From: Solirubrobacterales bacterium
GTDB lineage: Bacteria > Actinomycetota > Thermoleophilia > Solirubrobacterales > 70-9
Assembly (NCBI GenBank): GCA_017882505.1
Contig: JADGPJ010000011.1
Span: 1-48,619, forward strand
Length of the DNA stretch: 48,619 nt
Reading direction: 5' to 3'
A program made the translations under genes and the position numbers. This document shows positions 33,685-40,563 of this stretch, one piece after another. The notes under the pieces were generated by a model. It saw only the letters and a list, made by a program, of their open reading frames with translations. It ran no database searches and was not told the DNA's origin. Position 1 is the stretch's first letter; every line of letters begins with the position of its first letter.

Positions 33685-33758
33685 GCGGCTGTAGCTCAGC
33701 TGGCTAGAGCGTCTGCTTGCCATGCAGAAGGTCGAGGGTTCGAATCCCTTCAGCCGCT
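33685..33758 (+). tRNA. tRNA-Gly (anticodon GCC)
   Basis: A complete 74-base cloverleaf. Acceptor arms GCGGCTG and CAGCCGC pair perfectly; the D-arm is GCTC/GAGC, the anticodon stem TCTGC/GCAGA with loop TTGCCAT giving anticodon GCC, and the T-arm GAGGG/CCCTT with loop TTCGAAT. The 3' CCA is not encoded. The 3' half of this gene recurs downstream at 34879 and 38102, making it a likely integration target. A strong hairpin follows it at 33764. Confidence 0.97.
33719..33757 (+). repeat. tRNA-Gly 3'-half, copy 1 (within the intact tRNA)
   Basis: This segment, from the anticodon to the end of the acceptor stem, is the reference copy of a direct repeat. It reappears at 34879-34916 and 38102-38147 in the same orientation, the arrangement expected of attachment sites of tRNA-targeting integrative elements. 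Confidence 0.7.
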
Positions 33759-33763
33759 TCACC

Positions 33764-33789
33764 GGAAACCGCGCTATGGCGCGGTTTCC
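33764..33789 (+). terminator. inverted repeat downstream of tRNA-Gly
   Basis: GGAAACCGCGC and GCGCGGTTTCC form a perfect 11-base-pair stem around the loop TATG, starting six bases after the tRNA. There is no long T-run, only CGCGTTTC, so it may act as a processing or termination hairpin rather than a classic intrinsic terminator. Confidence 0.55.
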
Positions 33790-33986
33790 GCGTTTCAGGG
33801 GTTGGAAGGCGTCGAAGCGTAGGAGTGAGGACTCGCGCTTTGCGCCCGATTGCGCCCGTTACGCGGCGCCGAGGGGGGTTGCGGTCGTTGATCGTGTCGT
33901 CCGCGACCGTCCATGCGGGCTGACGACGACCCTCCGGCGGGTGGCGGATACGCTGGCCCACGCATCCCAACCCGAGGAGAGACATC

Positions 33987-34796
33987 GTGTGCTTCGAGTT
34001 TGACGCCCTGCCCCCGCGAGTCCCGGAGAGCCGCGTCATCCCCGCGCTGGCGGGTGGCGCCGCCGCCGAGATGCTGACCCTGAAGAGCGCTGACGGAACC
34101 GAGTTTTCGGCCGCGCTGGCCGAGTGTCCGGAGCCGGTCGGCGGCCCCGCAATCATTGTGCTGCCGGATGTTCGCGGCCTCTACCGCTTCTACATCGCCC
34201 TCGCCGAGCGCTTCGTCACCGCCGGCTACCACGCGATCGCGATCGACTACTTCGGCCGGACCGCGGGGATCGGCGAGCGTGGGGAGGATTTCGACTTCAT
34301 GACCCACACGATGCAGACCACGCCCGCCCAGGTCCAGGCCGACGTCGCGGCGGCGCGGGCGGCGCTCGCCGAGCGAACCGGGGCCGACGGCTTCGTCACC
34401 CTCGGGTTCTGCTTCGGCGGCGCCCAGTCGGACCTCTGTGCCACCAACCCGGAGTTGGACCTCGACGCCGTCATCAGCTTCTACGGGATGCTGGAACCGG
34501 CCCGGGCGGGGATCGAGTCCGAGCACTTCCCAGCGCCGCTGAAGAACGCCGAGGCGATCAGCAAGCCGGTCCTGGCCCTGTTCGGCGGCGCCGACGACCT
34601 GATCCCGCCGGAGGACATCGAGGCCTTCGACGCCGCTCTCACGACCAGCGGGGTCCCGCATGAGGTCCACGCCTACCCGGGCGCCCCGCACTCGTTCTTC
34701 GACCGCTCCTACGAGGAGTTTGCCGAGGCCTCGGCAGACGCCTGGGAGCGAGTTCTCGACTACCTCGGCAAGATCGGGACCGCCACTCCCGCCTGA
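33987..34796 (+). CDS. dienelactone hydrolase family protein
   Basis: From GTG 33987, behind GAGGAGAG, the protein has 269 residues of the DLH-type alpha/beta-hydrolase fold. The nucleophile is a cysteine (TLGFCFGGAQSD), the acid is in LFGGADDLIPP and the histidine in YPGAPHSFFDRSYEEF, the full Cys-Asp-His triad of the family. VLPDVRGLYRFYIALAERF is also typical. It lies alone in the segment between the tRNA-Gly and the first downstream copy of its 3' end, so it may be cargo of a small integrated segment. The natural substrate is unknown. Confidence 0.9.
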   Translation: MCFEFDALPPRVPESRVIPALAGGAAAEMLTLKSADGTEFSAALAECPEPVGGPAIIVLPDVRGLYRFYIALAERFVTAGYHAIAIDYFGRTAGIGERGEDFDFMTHTMQTTPAQVQADVAAARAALAERTGADGFVTLGFCFGGAQSDLCATNPELDLDAVISFYGMLEPARAGIESEHFPAPLKNAEAISKPVLALFGGADDLIPPEDIEAFDAALTTSGVPHEVHAYPGAPHSFFDRSYEEFAEASADAWERVLDYLGKIGTATPA

Positions 34797-34878
34797 GCGG
34801 AGACGGACTGCGGCCGCCGGTTCGCCCGCCCAGCGAAGTTCCCCGGGAATGCGCTCGGCATCCATTGGCGACTCCGCC

Positions 34879-34916
34879 GCCATGCCGAAGGTCGAGGGTT
34901 CGAATCCCTTCAGCCG
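34879..34916 (+). repeat. tRNA-Gly 3'-half, copy 2 (putative attachment-site remnant)
   Basis: 38 bases match the intact tRNA from the anticodon region to near the end of the acceptor stem, with one mismatch (CATGCCGAAG against CATGCAGAAG). The match stops before the acceptor stem is complete. No 5' half is present, so this is not a functional tRNA. The 34797-35005 stretch around it has no gene. Confidence 0.7.
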
Positions 34917-35005
34917 GGCAATTGCCTCGCCGGTGACCAGGAGGACAGCAAGTTTGCGTTGGCGCCTTGCGCACCGAAGCTCGCTCGGGGATGATGGCCC
35001 CGTCT

Positions 35006-35038
35006 CGTCTCATCCGTAGCTGCTTTGGAAATGAGACG
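35006..35038 (+). promoter_or_regulatory. inverted repeat in the leader of the secreted-protein gene
   Basis: CGTCTCAT (35006-35013) and ATGAGACG (35031-35038) are perfect 8-base inverted repeats separated by 17 bases. They lie directly before the GGAGG ribosome-binding site of the gene at 35050. They could form a leader hairpin or an operator for a dimeric regulator. Confidence 0.4.
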
Positions 35039-35049
35039 GAGGAAGCAAC

Positions 35050-35523
35050 GTGAAGCTCACATCGAAGTCCGCCCGGTCGAGGGCCTTTGCCGCTGTTGGC
35101 TTCTGGGTGATGCTCGCGGCGTTCACGGGTTCTGCCTACTCGGCACTTGCGAGCGGCAAGGGGTCCCCGGCCCCCAGGCCCGGAACCTATTCCGGATTCG
35201 ATGCCGCCGACACGATCAGCTTCAAGGTGTCGGCCAACGGGAAGATGATCACCGGCCTGTCGAGCACCTTCAATCCGGCAGCCGACTGCGGCATCCCCAC
35301 CAACGGTCAGCACGAGCGCTTCCCAACGCTCAAGATCAAGAAAGGGCACTTCAAGGGCTCCACGTCGGTAAACAGGGGGGCTGAGGAACACTTCGCGATC
35401 CGAGGGAGGTTCGTGACGCCAACCGAAGCGACGGGGAAGATAAGCGGCAACCTCAAGATTCGGTCTCTTCCACCGTGCAGCGCGTCGACGACCTTCACGG
35501 TCAAGCGCAAGGCGGGTCAATAG
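35050..35523 (+). CDS. secreted hypothetical protein
   Basis: From GTG 35050, behind GGAGG, the protein has 157 residues. A signal peptide (SRAFAAVGFWVMLAAFTGSA, cut near SALA) precedes a mature part rich in Ser, Thr, Lys and Gly. That part has beta-strand-like repeats (TISFKVSANGKMITGLSSTF; HFAIRGRFVTPTEATGKISG) and two cysteines (ADCGIP and PPCSAS). This looks like a small extracellular beta-sandwich; I do not recognise a named family. It lies in the segment flanked by the tRNA-Gly end copies at 34.9 and 38.1 kb. Confidence 0.75.
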   Translation: MKLTSKSARSRAFAAVGFWVMLAAFTGSAYSALASGKGSPAPRPGTYSGFDAADTISFKVSANGKMITGLSSTFNPAADCGIPTNGQHERFPTLKIKKGHFKGSTSVNRGAEEHFAIRGRFVTPTEATGKISGNLKIRSLPPCSASTTFTVKRKAGQ

Positions 35524-35573
35524 CTGCTGCGATTCTGCCCGATTCTGCCCGTTAGGTGCTGACTATCCTGGGC

Positions 35574-36032
35574 CTATCGGAAGGTTCCCGGTTGGCCGTT
35601 CTCGCGGGCGCCGTTGCAGTACTCGGCCATGTCCTGGGACCAGAACTCGACCACGTTGCCGTCCGGATCGGTGACGTAGATTGCCCGGCCTGGACCCAGC
35701 TGGATCGGCCCCTCGACCTGGCCCGCACGGGCTTCGACGCGGGCTTGAATCAGCTCTAACTCGGCGTCCTCGACGTGGAAGGCGAAGTGGACATGGACAC
35801 CGCCACGGCCACCAGCGAGACCGACCTGCTCCGTCCAGATGCCGAGCCGGGCGGACTCCCCGACGAGGTACCAGCAGCGCCCCTCGCGCCCCTCGCCGTA
35901 GAGGGTCTCCTCGAGGCCGAGCAGGTCACGGTAGAAGGCCCGGGAGGCCTCCAGGTCGGCGACCTCGAGGACCAGCTCGGAGATGCCGGTGACGGCTGGC
36001 GGCTTCTCTTCCACGCCTCCATCTAACCGCAC
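35574..36032 (-). CDS. VOC family protein (glyoxalase/bleomycin-resistance-like)
   Basis: The 152-residue protein shows a VOC module: GISELVLEVADLEASRAFYRDLLGLEETL, RCWYLVGESARLGIWTEQVGL, VHVHFAFHVEDAELELIQARVE, and RAIYVTDPDGNVVEFWSQD with the metal Glu. The start is GTG 36032. The frame is open further upstream through the decayed SnoaL gene, so the true start could be elsewhere, but the VOC domain itself is complete. It is in the accessory segment between tRNA-Gly end copies. Substrate unknown. Confidence 0.85.
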   Translation of the reverse strand: MRLDGGVEEKPPAVTGISELVLEVADLEASRAFYRDLLGLEETLYGEGREGRCWYLVGESARLGIWTEQVGLAGGRGGVHVHFAFHVEDAELELIQARVEARAGQVEGPIQLGPGRAIYVTDPDGNVVEFWSQDMAEYCNGARENGQPGTFR

Positions 36033-36086
36033 CGCGTCGGCGACGCAAGCTCGATGGCTGACCCGGCAACGGCGTCGGCGCCGGAA

Positions 36087-36360
36087 CTCGAGCTGCTCGA
36101 AGATGATGCAGGCGTCAACATCGAGGCGCTTACCGTTTCGCTCTCAGCTGTTGTGATGCACGCCGACCACGCGGCCGTCGTCATCTTCAATCACGTGTCG
36201 CAATTCGGCCTTGAAGGTCCCTCCCGTCTCGCCCCCTTACCGGCCGAATTGGGCAAAGGCCGCCTCGCGCCCCTCGTGGTCGCCAGCGATGGGGCTTCGC
36301 CCCGGGGTTGCCTCTCCGAGGTCGCCGGCGCGGTGCTCGAGCTGCAAGGCCGTACCGATG
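36087..36360 (-). pseudogene. SnoaL/NTF2-like protein, two in-frame stops
   Basis: Reading the minus strand in one frame gives ATPGRSPIAGDHEGREAAF, then AQFGR, a TAA stop (36237-36239), then GGETGGTFKAELRHVIEDD, DGRVVGVHHNS, a TGA stop (36144-36146), then ERNGKRLDVDACIIFEQLE. This is the core of a SnoaL-like polyketide-cyclase/ketosteroid-isomerase-fold protein in correct order without frame loss, broken only by nonsense codons. The N-terminal third is not recognisable. It lies directly upstream of the VOC gene, in the same frame, so the two may once have been neighbours in one operon. Confidence 0.65.
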
Positions 36361-36414
36361 GGCCTTGGAAGCGGAGACGGGCTTAACGAGCTTCTGCGAG
36401 AAGCTTTCCCCGTC

Positions 36415-36969
36415 TCAGTTAGCCGGCTCGACCTTGATGCTGCCCTGCATGAAGGGATGAATCGCGCACATGAAGTAGAGCGTCGTACCCGAGGACGCGC
36501 TGACCACCTGGGAGAACGACGTTCCGGGCTTTTCTCCGGTGAACCAGGAGTCACCCTTCTTGTTGAGGTTGCCCATCGTGCTCCACCCTTCAGGCCCGGC
36601 TTTCGCGGGATTCTTCGTCGGAGGGCTTTTGCCGTTGGAGCCCTGCCATTTGGCGATCGCCATGCAGATGTGATTCGGGGTGAAGCAGTTTTCCTGCGCC
36701 GAGTGCGATTTTGGCAGCGACCCCTTGGTCACCAGCGAGAAGGTATGCGGGCCGACCTGCTTTGGATTGGTCGTGTTGACGATTTCCAGATCGTCACCGC
36801 GGCTCACGGTCTTCGGGCCGACGAACTTCAGGTTTCCTTTCACGATCTTGATTTCGATCTTGTCGGTTTTGGGGGTCGTCGTCGTTTCGGCTCCGGCGAG
36901 ACCGGGCCCGAATAGGGCAAGCGCGGTGGCGGCCAAGGCTACGATGGCAAGAGCGAGGCGCTTTCTCAT
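36415..36969 (-). CDS. secreted cupredoxin (plastocyanin-like) protein
   Basis: From ATG 36969 (AGAAAGGGA upstream) the protein has 184 residues. A signal peptide (RKRLALAIVALAATALALF, cut near LAGA) is followed by a type-1 copper domain. Ligands appear as His in QVGPHTFSL and the C-terminal Cys-His-Met set in YFMCAIHPFMQGSIKVE. A long insertion with HSAQENCFTPNHICMAIAKW carries two more cysteines. It is probably an extracytoplasmic electron carrier or copper binder; the partner is unknown. It lies in the accessory segment between tRNA-Gly end copies. Confidence 0.87.
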   Translation of the reverse strand: MRKRLALAIVALAATALALFGPGLAGAETTTTPKTDKIEIKIVKGNLKFVGPKTVSRGDDLEIVNTTNPKQVGPHTFSLVTKGSLPKSHSAQENCFTPNHICMAIAKWQGSNGKSPPTKNPAKAGPEGWSTMGNLNKKGDSWFTGEKPGTSFSQVVSASSGTTLYFMCAIHPFMQGSIKVEPAN

Positions 36970-37306
36970 AGTGGTCCCTTTCTGCTCCGTGGGCCGCCCC
37001 GGCAGGGGAAGTACAGCGAACCTATTCCGGCCATCGACCAGGCGCAACCCCAGTTCTCGGTCAGGGTGGACGAAGGACATTTGGCCACGTCAAAGGCAGT
37101 TATCACCCACGTTCGCTGAGAGCGTTCTCAGGGGAGGCACGAGAGCCAGCCCGGCTCCTGACTGTCATATCGCGGACTTTCAGATCCAGATCCCGGCGAT
37201 GCCGTCGCCCAAGCGGACGTCCTTGACGGGTCGCTGGCGAGGACGCGGTGGAGGGTCCAGTAGTCGAAGTCTTCTGCTGATCGCACCCGGGAGGCACAAT
37301 GGGGAG
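36970..37306. other. 337-base intergenic region, no gene recognised
   Basis: Lies between the divergently transcribed cupredoxin and RodZ-like genes. Short open frames exist on the minus strand, but none has a ribosome-binding site or family resemblance. It should contain promoters for both genes; I cannot point to convincing boxes. Confidence 0.5.
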
Positions 37307-38080
37307 ATGGACGGTGGCGTAGGCGCAACGTTGCGAGAGGCGCGCGCCCAGCGCGGGATCGACCTTGCCGAGGTTGAAGCCTCGACCAAGATCCGGGCGC
37401 GGTTTCTGCGTGCTATTGAGAACGAAGAATGGGACCTGCTGCCCGGCGAGTTCTCCACTCGCGCCTTCATACGTGGATACGCGACCTACCTGGGCCTGGA
37501 CGACGCTCGCCTGGCGGAGGAGTACGGGCGGGGTTACAGCCCCGCCAGACCGGCGGACCGGCTGCCTCGGATCGACTCCGCACCGCCGCAGCTGGCTGGT
37601 TCCGTGCGCCCGAAGCGTCTCTCGCCACGCCTCGTGGCCGCGATCGCCACGGTCGCGCTGGTCGCCGTTCTCGTGACGATCGGGCTGTCGAGTCTGGGCG
37701 GCGGATCGACCCGCCCGTCACGACTCCACCATCAAGCTGGCGGCGGGCGGGATGCCGCCGCGGGTCACACCGAGCAGCCTCCCGCGCAAGAGAAACCCGG
37801 TACGAGCTTGAGCCTGACGGCGACCGCAGAAGTTTGGGTCTGCTTGCTCGACGAACACGGCCGGGCGCTGATCGACGGCCAGATCCTCAGCCCCGGATCG
37901 GAAGAGGGTCCGTACCGCTCCGGTAGCTTCACGGTCTCGCTCGGCAACGGGGAGGTGACGATGACCGTGGAAGGACAAGCGGCGAGCATCCCGCAGACCC
38001 CCAACCCGATCGGCTTCTCGATCGATGGCGGCGGCGCGCTTCGCGAACTGCCCGAAGGTGAACGGCCCACCTGCATGTAA
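37307..38080 (+). CDS. RodZ-like helix-turn-helix membrane protein
   Basis: From ATG 37307 the protein has 257 residues. The N-terminal HTH_25 domain reads GATLREARAQRGIDLAEVE, STKIRARFLRAIENEEWDLLPGE and FIRGYATYLGLDDARLAEEY. A membrane helix follows (LVAAIATVALVAVLVTIGL, about 108-126). After a Gly/Pro/His-rich linker comes a C-terminal extracytoplasmic domain (TSLSLTATAEVWVCLLDEHG) resembling DUF4115 of RodZ. RodZ links MreB to the cell wall; no mreB is nearby, and the role here is inferred only. An ATG at 37299 is in another frame. It ends 21 bases before the third tRNA-Gly end copy. Confidence 0.85.
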   Translation: MDGGVGATLREARAQRGIDLAEVEASTKIRARFLRAIENEEWDLLPGEFSTRAFIRGYATYLGLDDARLAEEYGRGYSPARPADRLPRIDSAPPQLAGSVRPKRLSPRLVAAIATVALVAVLVTIGLSSLGGGSTRPSRLHHQAGGGRDAAAGHTEQPPAQEKPGTSLSLTATAEVWVCLLDEHGRALIDGQILSPGSEEGPYRSGSFTVSLGNGEVTMTVEGQAASIPQTPNPIGFSIDGGGALRELPEGERPTCM

Positions 38081-38101
38081 TCCGTGCCGGAATCGTCCAA
38101 C

Positions 38102-38147
38102 GCTTGCCGTGCAGAAGGTCGAGAGTTCGAATCTCTTCAGCCGCTTC
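38102..38147 (+). repeat. tRNA-Gly 3'-half, copy 3 (putative attachment-site remnant)
   Basis: 46 bases match the intact tRNA-Gly from the anticodon stem through the acceptor stem and four bases beyond, with three differences. Two of them are paired: the T-stem reads GAGAG/CTCTT instead of GAGGG/CCCTT, so base pairing is kept. No 5' half is present. Confidence 0.7.
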
Positions 38148-38241
38148 CGGCATCCCGTCGGTATCTTCTTCGGCGCTCCTACTGCCGAATCAGCGCCGCC
38201 TCGACCCTATGCCGATCGGGCGGCGGCTGGCAAGGTGCCGC

Positions 38242-38247
38242 TAGGGT
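38242..38247 (+). promoter_or_regulatory. putative -10 box (TAGGGT) of the 86-residue gene
   Basis: TAGGGT ends seven bases before ATG 38255, without a Shine-Dalgarno sequence between. This fits the short-leader pattern of other genes in the window. Confidence 0.3.
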
Positions 38248-38254
38248 CCAACCC

Positions 38255-38515
38255 ATGGTCTATGCCTTCAGATATGTACCCGCCGGCGGCGAGCCGCAGC
38301 CAGTTGGAACAGGAGAGGGCAGTGGCGACACGGCCGCTCTCGACGCGTTCAAGGATCTTCGCGATCAGAGTGCAGGCGTCGGACTGCCCGCTGGGGAATA
38401 CCAGTACAAGGCGATGGATGAGGGAGGGATTCCGGGCGTCATGCCCGGCGTCTCGGTCGGCCCCGATTTTTGGGCACCGTTGATCTTGGACCCAGACGGA
38501 ACCATCAATATCTAG
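38255..38515 (+). CDS. small hypothetical protein
   Basis: From ATG 38255 the protein has 86 residues: a strand MVYAFRYVPAGGEP, a helical region DTAALDAFKDLRDQSAGVG, and a Gly/Pro-rich end finishing PDGTINI. No signal peptide, membrane segment or known motif is visible. It follows the third tRNA-Gly end copy by 107 bases. Its evidence is the well-behaved composition and the upstream -10-like box. The frame also extends upstream, through the tRNA fragment, but that part is not credible as protein. Confidence 0.5.
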   Translation: MVYAFRYVPAGGEPQPVGTGEGSGDTAALDAFKDLRDQSAGVGLPAGEYQYKAMDEGGIPGVMPGVSVGPDFWAPLILDPDGTINI

Positions 38516-38622
38516 ATCGCTCGTCACGGGTTCGCCCCCTTGCGCCCGCTGGCAACCGTCGGTTAGCGTCGAAGCCCAGGCCCCAAGTGGGGGTCGACAC
38601 GACTCCGAAGGGATGTCCTTTG

Positions 38623-38913
38623 ATGGCAATCCTCACGATGTTTGAGATCCACGGCAACACCGACCAGTTGGTGGCAAAGATGAACCAGCTCTTCGACGCC
38701 GATGCGAACAAGCTCGCGGGCGAGCATGGCGGACTCTCCAGCACGGTTGTAGGGACCGAGCAAGGGGTCATGGTCGTCAACCGCTGGGAGTCTGAGCAGG
38801 GGATGGAGGCGTTCGCGGCGGTGATGCGTCCTCGGGCCGAAGCGGATCAGATCGGTGAGCAGACTGGCTGGCGGATGTTTGAGGCCCTGATCGACAGGAC
38901 GCCGAGCGATTAG
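38623..38913 (+). CDS. ABM-like (dimeric alpha/beta-barrel) small protein
   Basis: From ATG 38623, with GAAGGGA upstream, the protein has 96 residues. The pattern ILTMFEIHGNTDQLVAKMNQ, HGGLSSTVVGTEQGVMVVNRWES and GMEAFAAVMRP resembles antibiotic-biosynthesis-monooxygenase-type ferredoxin-like folds (strand-helix-strand-strand-helix). No catalytic residue set is clear. TTGCGC (about 38540) and TAGCGT (38564) with about 17 bases between could be its promoter. Function unknown. Confidence 0.72.
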   Translation: MAILTMFEIHGNTDQLVAKMNQLFDADANKLAGEHGGLSSTVVGTEQGVMVVNRWESEQGMEAFAAVMRPRAEADQIGEQTGWRMFEALIDRTPSD

Positions 38914-38983
38914 CGCCGGCACTCGGCGCAAAGCCTTTGGAAAGCATTTAGGAAGGCCATGGGCCGGCTGAAGAAAGCTCCGG

Positions 38984-38989
38984 TAGCGT
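38984..38989 (+). promoter_or_regulatory. putative -10 box (TAGCGT) of the 66-residue gene
   Basis: TAGCGT ends seven bases before ATG 38997 with no Shine-Dalgarno sequence between. The same hexamer occurs upstream of the 96-residue gene. Confidence 0.3.
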
Positions 38990-38996
38990 CGCACCC

Positions 38997-39197
38997 ATGA
39001 GCAATGCCAAGTCATATTTTCGGGTCCTGGACGTATTTGTCGCCGAGGCCCGAGTCGGTCGCATCGGTCGAGTGGTCACCGGGGGCCGGGAAGACCCAAG
39101 CTGGGAAAAGTCGCGCGGTGCTCGGGGGTGGATCAACGGCCATGAGGTCGGCGACCCCAACCCACGCTTCGCGCATATCGGTCGCAGCCACGACTAG
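38997..39197 (+). CDS. small hypothetical protein
   Basis: From ATG 38997 the frame has 66 residues (MSNAKSYFRVLDVFVAEARVG to NPRFAHIGRSHD), soluble and slightly basic, with no recognised motif. Support is limited to a plausible composition and a -10-like hexamer. The following stretch, 39198-39407, shows no recognisable gene. It could be a chance frame. Confidence 0.4.
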   Translation: MSNAKSYFRVLDVFVAEARVGRIGRVVTGGREDPSWEKSRGARGWINGHEVGDPNPRFAHIGRSHD

Positions 39198-39407
39198 GCG
39201 AACCCGGGGTCTGCCGCTGCTAGGGGACCTTGCAGTCACGGGCGCCTGGACCGGGCGGCGGCCCGTGGGCGCAGAACACGATCCCGCGCCGAAGAAGCGC
39301 CCAGTCGCGCCCGATCGAGCCTAATCCGAGACCGGTCGAGCAGTTCGTCGGGCGAGCCGTGAACCGCTCTGGACAGCCGAAAAGAAGGACTTGAGACCGC
39401 CTGGCCG

Positions 39408-39704
39408 TCAACTCTTGGGCGCCTCGTCGCCTGCCTTGCGTCCGCTCAGCGTGTCCCGGCGCTCGCGGTACTCCTCGGGGGAGATCTCGCCATTGGCGAG
39501 ACGGTGTTCGAGCACTTCGATCGCGGTGCTCGCACCGTGGCCGTGTGAAGTCGCGGTGAGGGAGCGCACCAGCCAGACGATGCCGACGATCACAAGACCC
39601 CAGAACGCGACCATCAGGAAGGCCATGAGAATCCACCAGCCGGCGCCCCAGTCGCTCATGTGGTTGCCCCAGCCCATGTTCGCCAGCGGCAAGGAGACAA
39701 GCAT
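39408..39704 (-). CDS. membrane protein with C-terminal SHOCT domain
   Basis: The 98-residue protein has a Trp/Gly-rich N-terminus (MGWGNHMSDWGAGWW) running into one membrane helix (ILMAFLMVAFWGLVIVGIVWLV). A His-containing linker (TATSHGHGAS) is followed by a SHOCT domain, EVLEHRLANGEISPEEYRERRDTL. SHOCT is a short C-terminal helical-hairpin module of bacterial membrane proteins, probably for oligomerisation. It is the second gene of a pair; the first, six bases upstream on the same strand, also ends in a SHOCT domain. Confidence 0.85.
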   Translation of the reverse strand: MLVSLPLANMGWGNHMSDWGAGWWILMAFLMVAFWGLVIVGIVWLVRSLTATSHGHGASTAIEVLEHRLANGEISPEEYRERRDTLSGRKAGDEAPKS

Positions 39705-39710
39705 CCTCGG

Positions 39711-40421
39711 TCAGCTCCCTTCCAGTAGTCGTTTGCTCTCCTCGTACTCCTCGGCGGTCAGCTCCCCGTGGGCATAGCGCCGCTTCAGCGTCTCCAACGC
39801 GCCGGTGCCGCGGCGCCGGGCCAGCAAGAGGACTGCGACCGCGACCCCTCCGATCAAGATCGCCATCATCCCCACCATCGCCGCCGCTGAAGGCCCGTTT
39901 ACGTCGTCGTCGCCGGCTCTCGCCCCCGACCAGTCGCCCCCCATCATCCCTGGTCCGTAGCCGCTCCCATTCCCGCCCATCATGCCGGGGCCGGAACCGT
40001 CCGATTCGGGGCCGTAGCCGCCGCCGTACATCATCCCCGCCATCGGACCCATCCAGCTCGAAGCCGGGCCACCCCGACAATCGGCGTAGCGGTAGCCGAG
40101 CGCCATGTGCATGCGGCGCTCGCCGGTTTCTCCCATCATCAGGGTCATCCGTCGGTTCATCGCGGCGTGGGTGGCTTCGTCGCCCAGGTAGCTCCCCATC
40201 GCGTACTCCCCGATCAGCTCGAATTCATCGGCGGAGAGATCGGAACATTGCTTTTCTCCGGATCGCACCGCTTCGGCGATCCCTTCGCCCTCTCGTTCCT
40301 CTTGGGCCAGGGTGGGCGCGGCCGCGGCAATCGGTGATCCGACGGCGCCGAATGCCAGGAATGCCAATCCCGTCGTCAGCGCGAGAATCGTGACCCATCG
40401 TGGGGCGAGCGGGTGCATCAT
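39711..40421 (-). CDS. secreted/membrane Met-Gly-rich protein with C-terminal SHOCT domain
   Basis: From ATG 40421 (GTGGAGC upstream) the protein has 236 residues. A signal peptide (ILALTTGLAFLAFGAVGSPI) is followed by an extracytoplasmic helical part with two cysteines (GEKQCSDLSADEFELIG; YRYADCRGG) and Met/His-rich runs (RMTLMMGETGERRMHMALG). A Met/Gly-rich low-complexity stretch (GPMAGMMYGGGYG) comes next, then a membrane helix (AMVGMMAILIGGVAVAVLLLA) and a SHOCT domain (LKRRYAHGELTAEEYEESKRLL). The Met and His clusters suggest metal, perhaps copper, binding; this is inference only. It pairs with the smaller SHOCT protein downstream. Confidence 0.82.
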   Translation of the reverse strand: MMHPLAPRWVTILALTTGLAFLAFGAVGSPIAAAAPTLAQEEREGEGIAEAVRSGEKQCSDLSADEFELIGEYAMGSYLGDEATHAAMNRRMTLMMGETGERRMHMALGYRYADCRGGPASSWMGPMAGMMYGGGYGPESDGSGPGMMGGNGSGYGPGMMGGDWSGARAGDDDVNGPSAAAMVGMMAILIGGVAVAVLLLARRRGTGALETLKRRYAHGELTAEEYEESKRLLEGS

Positions 40422-40563
40422 CTGAAGCTCCACGACCCCATCCTCGCCTGGAAGCCGCCTCACCGCTTCCGTCCAAACCACCAGGGACGATGCGGGAAAC
40501 CCCTGACGGACTGTCCGCCGAAGGCTCGCGGTGACCGGCCCTGGGTGGGCCGCGGGTCGGGAG

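Noticed and set aside
33700-34156. Minus-strand frames ending in AEGIRTLDLLHGKQ-type peptides near all three tRNA-Gly copies
   Set aside because: These residues are the antisense translation of the tRNA 3' half, a well-known source of spurious protein tails.
36054-36386. Plus-strand frame of 110 codons
   Set aside because: It has no recognisable motif, and the opposite strand reads as a SnoaL core, which explains the sequence better.
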